Source of the DNA: Guadua angustifolia | Taxonomy: Eukaryota > Streptophyta > Magnoliopsida > Poales > Poaceae | DNA length: 64,000 nucleotides | Assembly (NCBI GenBank): GCA_036346375.1 | Contig: CM070512.1 | Location: forward strand, 44,190,466-44,254,465 | Direction of reading: 5' to 3' | Part shown: piece by piece, positions 41,415 through 53,961 of the stretch | Numbering within the stretch: position 1 is the first letter of the stretch | How the letters are laid out: each line of letters starts with the position of its first letter | The notes under the pieces: generated by a model | What the model saw: only the letters and a program-made list of their open reading frames with translations | Databases searched by the model: none | What the model was told of the DNA's origin: nothing | Made by a program: the position numbers and the translations under genes

Positions 41415-44400
41415 TGTAACATCCCAAATTTTTGACTTTTTATTTTGTTAATAGTATTTTATTGCAATTTGTGTTTTTGTGAATTTTCTAGATTTAATTG
41501 GATTTTCTTAGATTTATTTGAATTGTTTTAAATTAAAGTATATTGCTTTCGCTAAAGATTAATTATAAATATGTAAGTTTAAAATAAAGTTTTGGCCAAA
41601 AATATTTTATTCGAGTCCAGAATGTCTCAAAGTATTTTTGAGATTTTTCTGGAATTTTTCTTGATATTTTTACTGCCCTAAATAAATCAAATGATTTTTC
41701 TTAATTATTTTTTAAAGCAAAAACCCTAAAAATTCCATGTGAACAGTACTGGGCCGAGCCCAGCACTGTGTGCACGCGGTCCGTGCGTCGTTCGGCCCAG
41801 TCGGCCTATTTTCCGGAGGGGTTATCGCCAGCCGTTGGATGAAGATCCAAGGGTCTTCATCAAGCCGTGCCATCAAGTAACTCTAGCGCCTCTTAGCCGT
41901 CGAATTCAGATCGTGCGATCGCCATCTGTCGTGCCGAATCCAAACCCTAAAGCCTTATTCGCCGCTGATCTGTTCGGACGGATCCGATCGTGCCGCGTCT
42001 GGGGACCTGCGTGACCATCCGATCTTGATCGTGTGGCTAGTGATCATCGTGTCCGACCAGGACTCGGATCCGCGCCGCCGCCGCCGTGCGCCGCTAGGAC
42101 TCCAACTTTCGTGCCACGTGCCAGGTATTTAAGGCCTCGGGCGACCCTTCCGAGATTCACCAGAAGCCTCCGCACCTTTTCCCTCAAGCGCCACCGCCAG
42201 TAGCCTACCGAGGAGCTTGCGCGACCTCGCCGGAGCACCGAGGATCTTCGCCGCGCCATTGCCGCCGTTAGGGACCTCCTGCCGCCGTGCCGAAGCCAGA
42301 GCTGAACTCACCACGTCGCACCGCATCTGCTCCACCACCTCTTTGTCGCTGGAGAACGTTGGAACGCCGTCGGGGTGGTCTTCGTCCCCAGCCCCGGTAG
42401 CCTTGCACCGTCGCGTCGCCATCGCCAGAGTCGAAGACATTGACCGTCGGATCTTCTACCAATGCGCCGGATTCGCCCACGTCGCCTCGATACACAGTAA
42501 CCAGCTCGGGTAAGTATTGACCATTAGATTTCCCATGAACGGTTTAGATCAATCCACGTCAGTACGGTTAAGAAGAGCAAACGATTAGATGACCTTGGCC
42601 GTTCGATTGAAAATGAGCGCCTTGGATCATGCCACGTCGCTTCGGGAAATAGTGAATGCCTTGGATTAACCACGACCGTCCGATCGTAGATGGACGCTGT
42701 GGATTGAGCCACGTAGCGGTTTTTATCAGTGGCCGTTAGATCAGTTCTGAACGGTGGAGATTTTGCCACGTAGCAGCACGCAGCAGTCTGGATCAGGGCT
42801 GATGTCACGCTGACGTCACGGTGACGCAATAAATCGGTTTTCCTTTATAAAAATAATTTGGATAAATATTGATTTTCCGATTTTATGAATTTTCAGGAAT
42901 TTGAATCTTTCGAGAGCTCGTTCTCCCTCATACGAACTCCGATTGAGGTGATTCAAATTTCTAAAAATTTGTAAAATTGAGATCTATCTAGTGGTTGCTT
43001 TTGTTTAATTTTTAGAAGTTCATTTGCTCTCTGTTTTGGTATTTATTTGGCATTCTCTTCCGTTTCGCGTAGACGATAAATTGTGCGACGCATCCGGGGG
43101 AGATTCATCAGCTCAAGACCAAGGTCCAGAGTATGGATAAGGGTTTTTCTAAGGCAAGTTGTGCTTTGATCATGTTGCACCCATGTTTGCAAAATTGCTA
43201 TTTTGTTTTTACCTTATTGCATATTATTTCATGTGTATAAATGATTTCAACTTAGTTTGGGACTTAGCTAGCAAACCCATTGAACTACACCCTACCTTGT
43301 CGATTGTATGCCATGATTCACTTGTTACCTTAGTTTGGTTTATTATAGTTGGTTAAATATGAAATCAACATGGGATGGTTAGAACGGAATAGAATTGCTT
43401 AGCCATGCCACGTCATCACATGTATATGAATCATTGATTATTAATCTTGACTAATGGAATATGGAACAATGATATTAACTTGTGTGTCATGTGTGGTCAC
43501 ACAAAGAGATTGAGTTGTTGTGGCGAGGAGGTCACGCAATGATGTTGACTTGTGGATAGCACGTGGTGCTTGGTAATCAACTAGGGGGGGTTATGTTTTA
43601 GATCAGAGCAAGTGGCAAGGGCAAGTGTGCCTGGGTGGGCCCGATGGGCAGAGGGTATGTGTAAGTCTTGCTTTGATCAACCCTAAGGACACCTTGTGAG
43701 CCTTTGACCAGAGTCAATCATGCAGCCACATGTCTGTTTTGGGGCAGCCTAGCTGATTAATTTGCAATGTCTTAGCTTTGGTACTACCAGTGGTGGTGAG
43801 GTTCATCCTTTTTAATGAACCCAGATGGCGCAAGAAGGGGGCCCTGTTGTGGTAACCAGTCCCTTCAGGGTTGAAACCTTAGCGGGTGGTACCAAGTTAA
43901 GACAGAGCATTGTAAAGGCTTTGTCATGATTCTCTGCCGGCACACCAAAGGAAGTGTGCTAATGGCGAGACACAAAGAGATTATCATGTCGTGTGGGTAA
44001 AGTGCATAACCTCTGCAGAGTGTACAAACTATTCGCATAGCCGTGCTCACGGTATTGAGCAATGCTCGGGAATTACAGTCAAGGGATTAGACTTTTGCAA
44101 AATAAAATATGGGATGGATGGCAGGTTGCCATGGAAAGATAAATCTTGACTTAGGATGAGAAACTTGGTTTACTTAAGAAATGTTGAATCTATCTATTAC
44201 TGTTATTTGTTTTTACTGCCTTTCTAATCTATATACTGTAATTGTTCATAAATGCTGCTTTACTGCAAATAGCCACTGTTAGCCTTTCCTTTGGAATAAG
44301 CCTTGCATATAGATATGTTAGAATTGCATTCTGTGCACAACTTGTTGAGTGTTTTATGTACTCACCCTTGCCTACAAAATCACCAGTGCTGAAGAAGGTG

Positions 44401-44702
44401 TACCATGAAGGGACAAATGTTTAGGGTGCGAGCCTTGTTAGTTGCCTACGGTATACTGAGGGGTTTATCTACATCTTCATTTTCGCTGCAGTTCAATTTG
44501 TTGTTCAGCCTTGTGAGGCATTGTTAAGTAAGTTGACCATAAGGTTATTCAACTAGTAATATTTAGTATATAATGTCTTTTACCTTATTTCCGTTGTGTA
44601 TGATTGTGATATTCACTGATGTTGAGCATGTGTGCACAAGCGTGATCCTGGACTAGTGCAGTATACACAGAGGGTCCGGATTTGCATATTCGGGTCCCGA
44701 CA
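41415..44702 (+). repeat. First LTR of the chromovirus-like element
   Basis: 3,288 bp. It contains a GC-rich block (41740-42500) with a TATTTAAGG box near 42125, then an AT-rich remainder. It matches 50061-53342 almost base for base with scattered changes. Reading frames in it are shared by both LTRs but lack any recognised motif. Confidence 0.9.
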
Positions 44703-44706
44703 AAGG

Positions 44707-44719
44707 TGGTATCAGAGCC
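44707..44719 (+). other. Primer-binding site (tRNA-iMet)
   Basis: TGGTATCAGAGCC, the complement of the 3' end of plant initiator tRNA-Met, four bases after the LTR. Confidence 0.85.
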
Positions 44720-44975
44720 ATACTGACAGTAGGTCTTGACCCTAGATAGTTGGTCGTCTCTATAGGTCCTTCAAAATTATTTTCTAAAGTAAAAGACCTA
44801 ACCTAGAAGAATAATGTGTTCTTGACTTATCTCATTCTTCTATTTCTATCCTTACCAAAAATTCTTTCTTTTCCCTTGCTGAAATTTCTTTCTCTTACCT
44901 CTGCTAAATTGAGCTGAAATCTTACCTGAGTTATCTTAAGTAGAAAACGATATACCACACTTTAGGAGATGGCGT

Positions 44976-45092
44976 CGAGTGCCTGCTGCTACCATAAAGA
45001 TCACGAAGGAAGGAATCATCAAGCTCATAGAAGAGCGGATCAATGGAGTGTATCAAGAGCTAGAAGACTCAATGCTTCAAGTAGCCAGTTGA
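44976..45092 (+). other. Short leader frame before gag
   Basis: The frame reads RVPAATIKITKEGIIKLIEE and RINGVYQELEDSMLQVAS, then a stop. There is no Met at its start. The same frame is kept in the second copy at 53616-53732 with one change (M to V). It may be the 5' end of an older, longer gag. Confidence 0.4.
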
Positions 45093-45291
45093 GACTCATG
45101 TGTGGGAGTCGCGTTTCCTAAGATAGGAGTGTCGCCCATGTAGACGGTAGTTTTGTGTATTTAGGTGGAATTGGTTCTTCTTGATTGTTGAGTGTGCAGT
45201 ATGTGTTGCAAAGCTTTTAGGCTTATATAAGCAACCATACCAAGTTATCCATATAGTTGCCTAAGTTAATTGGGTTAAACCTATCTCCCCT

Positions 45292-46782
45292 GTGTTAGGA
45301 TTCTTGCTTATTACCTATGCTATTTCCCTCTTCCCTAACCCCTTTGAGGTAATCAAGCAGATGGTTCAGAATAGTGATAGCAATGGAGCCAGTGGAAGTG
45401 GAAATCAACTCAGTGAAAACTCTAAGGTTGGATCAGTTCTTCAACCGTCAACAGCAATGGATATGCAGAGTTTCAAAGAGTTTTTGACCGCTCAGACTCA
45501 GTTGATGCAAGCAATGACGAAACAAATGCCGAATATAACCAATCAAGCTAACGTCAGCAAAGTGTCTCGAATGGTTATCAATGATCCCTGTGCTGAGTCA
45601 AGGTTATCAAAATTCATAAGGACTCGTCCGCCAATGTTTTCAGGAAATATTTCACCTTCGGAAGCAAAAGATTGGCTCAAGATCATTGAAAGGAAGCTAT
45701 TCATAGCTCAGTGCAGAGGTGATGAGAAGGTCTTATATGCTTCATATCATTTACGAGGAGTTGCCGCTGAATGGTGGGAAAGCTATTGTGCTAACTATGA
45801 AGCCCCACAGAATATCATGTGGAATGAATTTATGGCTGCCTTTCATGATCTCTTTGCTCCACCAAGGAATGGTATGGTCTCAGTCAACTCAGAGAAGGAC
45901 GCTACCCCGGTACATTGTTCGAGATCTAGACGATGTTCTTTGAAGTGCTATCAACTAGACAAGTCAGAAGATCGCACACGCATTTGTTGTGGAGAAATAG
46001 GACATACTGCATACGAGCATGCGATCAATTGCTCCAGCTGTGAAGGAAGCCATTCTCTTGGAGAATGTCCTATGAACAACATCACATGTTACCTTTGTAA
46101 AGGTCAAAATCACTGTCCAGTTCAATGTCCCTTGGATCCGGTAGTTACTGCGGTGACCCAGCCTCAACGGAAGAAACCACAGGCTATAGCCGCTCGAGAA
46201 TTGTCAACAGGAGGTGGAATGTCGGCTGCACAGGAGATGCCGCTTAAAGAGCTAAAAACGCAGCACCTTGATCCTATCAGCCTTCATCAGGAAACCAGTA
46301 AGTGGCCATCACCCACGGTAGGTCTCTGGTATGGTGAAGAAGATTGTTTTGCCAAGGGATGTGCTACGAATCAACAAGTAAAGAATCACAAGAAGAGCAG
46401 CATTGAGTGCTACAACTGTCACAGAAAAGGCCATTACGCTAACCGATGTCCACAGAGAAGACAAATATTATATACAGCCGTGGACATACTGGAAGTCACC
46501 TCAGCCCGGTGTATAATGCCAAGAGTGGACGGTAAAGTTGCAAGAGAAGGTTGCCCAGAGAATCAGTTGAAGAAAAGGAATCTAAGCGAAGACACTGTCT
46601 TGAACAATGAATGCTCAAGGAAAAGGGTTTGCCTTAAACTCCACCATATCTGCCACAAGCCCAAGCATTTTGCCAATAAGTGCCCTCAAAGGAAAGCAAT
46701 CATGTCAGTTCAAGTCAATCTCAACTCCGTCCCTGTCGCAGCCCCAGCGCCAATGCTAAATCAAGGAAGTCAGGAGCTATGA
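45292..46782 (+). CDS. Gag protein with several zinc knuckles
   Basis: A 496-codon open frame; the start could also be the Met at 45361 (MVQNSDSNG). Residues 60-200 hold the gag domain: FIRTRPPMFSGNISPSEAKD, WLKIIERKLFIAQC, RGVAAEWWESYCANYE and WNEFMAAFHDLFAPP. The second half of the usual gag core is missing. In its place is a Cys/His-rich region with CYNCHRKGHYANRC and CYLCKGQNHCPVQC as perfect CX2CX4HX4C knuckles, plus CSSCEGSHSLGEC (one residue short) and HHICHKPKHFANKC (first Cys replaced by His). Most chromovirus gags have one knuckle, so four knuckle-like motifs are unusual. It would bind RNA. It is the only long intact frame in this element. Confidence 0.75.
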   Translation: MLGFLLITYAISLFPNPFEVIKQMVQNSDSNGASGSGNQLSENSKVGSVLQPSTAMDMQSFKEFLTAQTQLMQAMTKQMPNITNQANVSKVSRMVINDPCAESRLSKFIRTRPPMFSGNISPSEAKDWLKIIERKLFIAQCRGDEKVLYASYHLRGVAAEWWESYCANYEAPQNIMWNEFMAAFHDLFAPPRNGMVSVNSEKDATPVHCSRSRRCSLKCYQLDKSEDRTRICCGEIGHTAYEHAINCSSCEGSHSLGECPMNNITCYLCKGQNHCPVQCPLDPVVTAVTQPQRKKPQAIAARELSTGGGMSAAQEMPLKELKTQHLDPISLHQETSKWPSPTVGLWYGEEDCFAKGCATNQQVKNHKKSSIECYNCHRKGHYANRCPQRRQILYTAVDILEVTSARCIMPRVDGKVAREGCPENQLKKRNLSEDTVLNNECSRKRVCLKLHHICHKPKHFANKCPQRKAIMSVQVNLNSVPVAAPAPMLNQGSQEL

Positions 46783-47339
46783 GTTTACTTAGTGCAATAT
46801 CGTAACCCTACTTGTAAAGTAAAGAGATTAGTGATGAATTCCATGTAAAGGTTTCCTTGTCGAAAGAAATAAAGCAGGAATGGTTGATACATTGGTATAC
46901 GAAGTACTGGAATGAAGAGCAATAATGTAAAATGATGAGTTAGATGTTTCTCTAAGAGTATTCTTGTGTTTATGGTTCACCTGAAAACGATACATGTGCA
47001 AAGGTGGCTAGTTTAGTGGTTCCCAGCATGATCTTGTTAACCAGAGGATTTGTCATCGTCCGTAAGTGCTCAGCTATGCTAAACTTCACCAGGATGTTGA
47101 GAGTTCAGTGCTTATTGAATGAGTAGAGTTCCAAGCAAATCATATTGTGACTGGATACTTAGACCTCTGAGGTTACTCTTGAAATTAGTTGGATGCTCAG
47201 ACATAAGACTATTTTGGTGAAGAGTATGTCGATTTAAAACCCTGAAAAAAAGGAGTTTCAAGTAATGACAGTTTGTGTTAGCCAGCTGATGGATAATAGT
47301 GTGGAATTTGCTGATTAGAAGATGCGTCAGTTGTCAGAG
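46783..47339 (+). other. Decayed gag-pol junction
   Basis: This is where the protease should lie. I cannot find a DSG or DTG motif in a credible frame. Stops occur in all frames. Confidence 0.4.
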
Positions 47340-50019
47340 AATACCTTGATATATTTTCCAAGAATTTGCCTGGTATGCCATCATATCGAAAGATCAAGTT
47401 TGTGAGCAAATTAGTGCTTGGTACAGCACCAATAGCGAAAAGACCATGTCAAATGTCTACTAAGGAATTAGTGGGAAATGGAAAAGCATATCGAAGAGTT
47501 ATAAGGAAGAGTTTTGAGAAGACCTAGTACGTACCATGAGAGCTCTTGTTTATCAAAAAGGAAAATGGAAGATCGGGAGAGTGCACTGAATCATGCTCTA
47601 AATGAAGAAAAGATCGAAAGCAAGTATCCAATATCAGGATCGACAACGTGATTGGACAGTTGAGAAGAGAATTGGAATTCCCCCAGGATAAAACTTCGCT
47701 CCGGCTATCATCAATTGAGGAGTCATGTGAAGGATGTTTCTAGGATTGCGTTCTCCACGCGATATGGACAGTATGAGTTTTGGCTATATCTCCTGGATTG
47801 ATCAATGCCCCCACATACTTCGTGAACATGATGACTAAGGTGTTTATGGATTATTTGGGAAATTCATGGTTGCCATATAGATGATATTCTAGTATACTCT
47901 AAGACAAGAGGAAAACATGCAGAACCTTGAGATTAGCTTTGCGAGAGTAGCAGTCGTATGCTAAAGTACAACAAGTGTGATTTTTTTTGGAAGAAAAAGG
48001 GTGGAATCTCGTTAGTCACGCAAAGGTTCTAAAGGAGTTGCGATTGAACAAAGCAAGGATAGTATCGTTGGTTCATAGAAGGGCTAGACCTCTTATGTGA
48101 TTGTTGAAGAGGAAAAGTTACATGGACGCCAGAGTGTGAAAAGAGTTTTCGGAAGTTGAAGAAAGCGGTTAACATCAACCCTGTGTTAGTATTACCAGCT
48201 GAGCGGAGCAGTTTCGACATATGTGGTGATGCTGCTAGACAGAATCTGGGATGCGAATCGATGCAAAATAGCAAGGTTGTTGCCTATACGATAAGGCAAT
48301 TGAGACAGCACGAGGAGAATTACCCTACGCATGACTTTGAGTTAGCTGTCGTAGTGCACAATTTGAAAATACGGTGTCACTATCTTATTGGAAATAGATG
48401 TGAGATATATGCGGACCATAAGAGTTTAAAATGCATATTCACTCAGTCAGACCTTAATATGGAACGAAGAAAAAGGCTGAAAATGATCAAAGATTATAGC
48501 GTCAGAATCCATGGGCATGCTAGTAAGGCCAATGTGGTAATCGACGTTTGAGTTGTGAGGCTGCCGTGCGAATATGTTGATAATGATCAGTTAACCAGGA
48601 TTACGCAAAGAATTCGAGAGGCTAAAATTGGAGGTCGTTCGACAAAGTTTCATAGTTGCTTTGGAAGTAAAACCAACATTTAAAGATCAGATCACAAGGA
48701 GTTTGAAAGGAGAAGAAATACAAAATCAAGTTAAGGGAAGAAGAAGACGTAGCCAAGAAACAGAATTTTGAGCGATTAGGATACCATGAGGATTTAAGGT
48801 CGAACCAGTGTGCTGGATAGGAAGACTTTAAGCAAATGATAATCGAGGAAAACCATGATTCTAAGTATTTGATTCATCCAGAAGGAGCCAAGAGGTAGGG
48901 AAGTCTAAAGAAAAAGTATGGGTGGTCTAAGGTGAAGAGCAAAGCTATTGGATATGATACTCGATGTGATGTGTGTCAAAAAATAAAAGCAATGCATCAG
49001 AGACCTAAAGGTTCGTTACAATCATTATAGATCCCTGAGTGGAAGTGGGAGGCAAACCAGTAAAAGGATCCCTAGCATGAGGAACTGACCACAAGGCAAA
49101 AGGATACGAATTCGGGGAATCGTCATTGATTGCTTTACCAAAGTTGCGCATTTCATACCACTGGGGACTATGTGTTCAAAAGGTCATTTGGCAGATTTGT
49201 ATATATCAGGGATTGAGTGACTGCATGAAGTGCCCAAGAAGATTGTGTCCGATGAAGACAGATAGCCAGACAGAAAGAGTAAATCAGATTTTAGAGGATA
49301 TGTTGAGAGCTTGGGCAATATCTTACGCTACATCTTGGGATAAATGCTTGCTATATGAAGAGTTCAGTTATAACAATAGTTATCAGGCTAGTTTGCAGAT
49401 GTCACCATTTGAAGCCTTATATGGTCATGCTTGTCGTACTCCGTTAAATTGGAATGAAACGGGGGAAGCGTTCAGTGTTTGGGTCTGAGATTCTCAGGGA
49501 GGCCGAACAGTAAGTTACCATGATCAGGGAAAGGCTAAAAACAGCATAGTCAAGGCAGAAGAGCTATGCTGACAATCGCCGTCGTGATTTGAGCTTTGAG
49601 CCCAATGATTTTGTGTATCTCAGAGTCACCCCTGCAAAGGTGTAAAAGATTTCATGCCCAAAAGGAAGCTTGTACCTAGATTCGTTGGACCATTCAAAAT
49701 CCTGAGCCGTCGAAGAGAGGTTGCGTATCAATTAGAGTTACCGCAATCATTAGCAGGTGTGCAAGATGTGTTCCATGTATAGCAGCTCAAGAAATGTCTC
49801 AGAGTGCTAGCAGAGCAGACGCCGTTAGAAGCCATCGAGTTGCAGGGAGATTTAACCTACAAAGAGCAGCCGATCAAGATTTTGGATGTGATGGAGCGTA
49901 GGACCAGAAATAAGTCTGTCCGCTTTTGCAGAGTTCAGTGGAGTAATCACTCAGAGAGCGAAGCAACCTGGAGCGAAGAAGACCGGAAGGCAGAATTCCA
50001 AAACCGATTCTCTAGATAG
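47340..50019 (+). pseudogene. Pol remnant: RT, RNase H, integrase, chromodomain
   Basis: Scattered frames give the RT (IKFVSKLVLGTAPIAKRP near 47400; DLRSGYHQ near 47710; IAFSTRYGQYEFW near 47755), RNase H at 48156-48551 (VVAYTIRQLRQHEENYPTHD, CHYLIGNRCEIYADHKSL, IFTQSDLNMERR), the integrase zinc Cys pair (CDVCQKIKAMHQRPKG near 48970), the integrase core end (TDSQTERVNQILEDMLRAWA, FSYNNSYQASLQMSPFEALY) and a chromodomain at 49850-50019 (ILDVMERRTRNKSVRFCRVQ, WSNHSESEATWSEED). Many stops and frameshifts occur. Chromodomains of this type may steer integration. The contrast with the open gag is marked. Confidence 0.78.
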
Positions 50020-50047
50020 CCCTGAATCTCGGGGTCGAGATTCTGTT

Positions 50048-50058
50048 AAGGGGGGAGG
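50048..50058 (+). other. Polypurine tract
   Basis: AAGGGGGGAGG lies two bases before the second LTR and would prime plus-strand synthesis. Confidence 0.8.
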
Positions 50059-50060
50059 TT

Positions 50061-53000
50061 TGTAACATCCCAAATTTTTGACTTTTTATTTTGTTAACAG
50101 TATTTTATTGCAATTTGTGTTTTTGTGAATTTTCTAGATTTAATTGGATTTTCTGAGATTTATTTGAATTGTTTTAAATTAAAGTATATTGCTTTTGCCA
50201 AAGATTAATTATAAATATGTAAGTTTAAAATAAATTTTTGGCCAAAAATATTTTATTCGAGTCCAGAATGTCTCAAAATATTTTTGAGATTTTTCTGGGA
50301 TTTTTCTTGATATTTTTACTGCCCTAAATAAATCAAATGATTTTTCTTAATTATTTCTTTAAAGCAAAAACCTAAAATTTGACGTGAAAAAGATCGGGCG
50401 AGCCCAAGATCTTTGTGTGCACGCGGTCCATGCGTCGTTCGGCCTAGCCGGCCTGTTTTCCGGAGGGGTTATCGCCAGCCGTTGGATGAAGATCCAAGGG
50501 TCTTCATCAAGTCGTGCCATCAAGTAACCCTAGCGCCTCTTAGCCGTTGGATTCAGATTGTGCGATCGCCATCTGTCGGGCCGAATCCAAACCCTAAAGC
50601 CATATTCGCCACTGATCTATTCAGACAGATCCGATCGTGCCGCGTCTGGAGACCTGCGTGACCGTCCGATCTTGATCGTGTGGCTGGTGGTCATTGTGTC
50701 CAACCAGGACTCGGATCCGCGCCGCCGCCGCCGTGCACCGCTAGGACTCCGACTTCCGTGCCGCGTGCCAGGTATTTAAGGCCTCGGGCGACCCTTCCGA
50801 GATTCACCAGAAGCCTCCGCACCTTTTCCCTCAAGCGCCGCCGCCAGTAGCCTACCTAGGAGCTTGCGCGACCTCGCCGGAGCACCGAGGATCTTCGCCA
50901 CGCCATTGCCACCGTTAGGGACCTCTTGCCGCCGCGCCGAAGCCAGAGCCAAACTCACCTCGTCGCGCCGCATCTGCTCCGCCACCTCTGTCGCCGGAGA
51001 ACATTGGAACGCCGTCGAGGTGGTCTTCGTCCCCAGCCCCGGTAGCCTTGCACCGCCGCGTCGCCATCGCCGGAGTCGAAGAACGTCGACCGTCGGATCT
51101 TCTACCAACGCGTCGGATTCGCCCACGTCGCCTCGATACACAGTAACCAGCTCGGGTAAGTATTGACCATTAGATTTCCCATGAACGGTTTAGATCAATC
51201 CACGTCAGTACGGTTAAGAAGCGCAAACGATTAGATGATCTTGGTCGTTTGATTGAAGATGAGCGCCTTGGATCGTGCCACGTCGCTTCGGGAAATAGTG
51301 AATGCCTCGGATTAACCACGACCGTCCGATCGTAGATGGACGATGTGGATTGAGCCACGTAGCGGTTTTTATCAGTGGCCGTTAGATCAGTTCTGAACGG
51401 TGGAGATTTTGCCACGTAGCAGCACGTAGCAGTCTGGATCAGGGCTGATGTCACGCTAACGTCACGGTGACGCAATAAATTGGTTTTCCTTTATGAAAAT
51501 AATTTGGATAAATATTGATTTTCTGATTTTATGAATTTTCAGGAATTTGAATATTCCGAGAGCTCGTTCTCCGTCATACGAACTCCGATTGAGGTGATTC
51601 AAATTTCTAAAAATTTGTAAAATTGAGATCTATCTAGTGGTATCTTTTGTTTAATTTTTAGAAGTTCATTTGCTCTCTATTTTGGTATTTATTTGGCATT
51701 CTCTTCCATTTCGCGTAGACGATAAATTGTGCGACGCATCCGGGGGAGATTCATCAACTCAAGACCAAGGTCCAGAGTATGGATAAGGGTTTTCCTAAGG
51801 CAAGTTTTGCTTTCATCATGTTGCACCCATGTTTGCAAAATTGCTATTTTGTTTTTACCTTATTGCATATTATTTCATGTGTGTAAATGATTTCAACTTA
51901 GTTTGAGACTTAGCTAGCATACCCATTGAACTACACCCTACCTTGTCGATTGTATGGCACGATTCACTTGTCACCTTAGGTTGGTTTACCGTAGTTGGTT
52001 AAATATGAAATCAACATGGGATGGTTAGAACGGAATAGAATTGCTTAGCCATGCCACGTCATCACATGTATATGAATCAATGATTATTAATCTTGACTAA
52101 TGGAATATGGAACAATGATATTAACTTGTGTGTCATGTGTGGTCACACAAAGAGATTGAGTTGTTGTGGCGAGGAGGTCACGCAACGATGTTGACTTGTG
52201 GATAGCACGTGGTGCTTGGTAATCAACTGGGGGGTTATGTTTTAGATCGGAGCAAGTGGCAAGGGCAAGTGTGCCTGGGTGGGCTCGATGGGCAGAGGGT
52301 AGGTGTAAGTCTTGCTTTGATCAACCCTAAGGACACCTTGCGAGCCTTTGACCTGAGTCAATCATGCAATCACATGTTCATATGGGGCAGACCTAGCCGA
52401 TTAATTTGCAATGTCTTAGCTTTGGTACTACTATGGTGGTGAGGTTCATCCTTTTAATGAACCCAGATGGCGCAAGAGGGGGGCCTGCTAGGTAACCAGT
52501 CCCTTGATGTTGAAACCTTAGCAGTGTGTTACCGAGTTAAGACAAAGCATTGTAAAGGCTTTGTCATGATTCTCTGCCGGCACACCAAAGGAAGTGTGCT
52601 AATGGCGAGGCACAAAGAGATTATCATGTCATGTGGGTAAAGTGCATAACCTCTGCAGAGTGTACAAACTATTCGGATAGCCGTGCTCACAGTATTGAGC
52701 AATGCTCGGGAATTACAGTCAAGAGATTAGACTTTTGCAAAATAAAACTTGGGATGGATGGCAGGTTGCCATAAAAAGATAAATCTTGACTTAGGATGAG
52801 AAACTTGGTTTACTTAAGAAATGTTGAATCTATCTATTACTGTTATTTGTTTTTACTGTCTTTTCAATCTATATACTGTACTTGTTCATAAATGCTGCTT
52901 TACTGCAAATAGCCACTGTTAGCCTTTCCTTTGGAATAAGCCTTGCATATAGATATGTTAGAATTTCATTCTGTGCACAACTTGTTGAGTGCTTTATATA

Positions 53001-53342
53001 CTCACCCTTGCCTACAACATCACCAGTGCTGAAGAAGGTGTACCATGAAGGGACGAATGTTTAGGGTGCGAGCCTTGTCAGTTGCCTGTGATATACTAAG
53101 GGGTTTATCTGCATCTTCATTTCCGCTGCAGTTCAATTTGTTGTTCAGCCTTGTGTGGCATTGTTAAGTAAGTTGACCATAAGGTTATTCAACTAGTAAT
53201 ATTTAGTATATAATGTCTTTTACCTTATTTCCGTTGTGTATGATTGTGATATTCACTGATGTTGAGCCTGTGTGCACTAGCGTGATTCTGGACTAGTGCA
53301 GTATACACAGAGGGTCCGGATATACATATTCGGGTCCCGACA
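50061..53342 (+). repeat. Second LTR of the chromovirus-like element
   Basis: 3,282 bp, matching 41415-44702. It is followed again by the primer site TGGTATCAGAGCC at 53347-53359, so it also serves as the 5' LTR of a second, partial unit. Confidence 0.9.
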
Positions 53343-53961
53343 AAGGTGGTATCAGAGCCATACTGACTGTAGGTCTTGACCCTAGATAGTTGGTCGTCTC
53401 TATAGGTCCTTCAAAATTATTTTCTAAAGTAAAAGACCTAACCTAGAAGAATAATGTGTTCTTGACTTATCTCATTCTTCTATTTCTATCCTTACCAAAA
53501 ATTTTTTCTTTTCCCTTGCTGAAATTTCTTTCTCTTACCTCTGCTAAATTGAGCTGAAATCTTACCTGAGTTATCTTAAGTTGAAAACGATATACCACAC
53601 TTTAGGAGATGGCGTCGAGTGCCTGCTGCTACCATAAAGATCACGAAGGAAGGAATCATCAAGCTCATAGAAGAGCGGATCAATGGAGTGTATCAAGAGC
53701 TAGAAGACTCAGTGCTTCAAGTAGCCAGTTGAGACTCATGTGTGGGAGTCGCGTTTCCTAAAATAGGAGTGTCACCCATGTAGACGGTAGTTTTGTGTGT
53801 TTAGGTGGAATTGTTCTTCTTGATTGCTGAGTGTGCAGTATGTGTTGCAAAGCTTTTAGGCTTATATAAGCAACCATACCAAGTTATCCATATAGTTGCC
53901 TAAGTTAATTGGGTTAAACCTATCTCCCTTGTCTTAGGATTCTTGCTTCTTATCTATGCTA

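Larger units (their letters stand above)
41415..53342 (+). mobile_element. Ty3/gypsy chromovirus-like element with 3.3-kb LTRs
   Basis: LTR (41415-44702), internal region (44703-50060) and LTR (50061-53342), followed by a second, partial internal region. The LTRs start TGTAACATCCCAAATTTTTG and end CGGGTCCCGACA. The primer site TGGTATCAGAGCC matches initiator tRNA-Met. A polypurine tract precedes the second LTR. The internal region holds an open gag and a decayed pol that ends in a chromodomain, the mark of chromoviruses, probably of the Tekay type. No target duplication can be tested because the unit continues into the partial copy. Confidence 0.88.

Noticed and set aside
51170..51475. Minus-strand frame kept in both long LTRs (also 42524-42829)
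   Set aside because: Its conservation follows from the LTRs being recent duplicates. No motif or promoter supports a gene.
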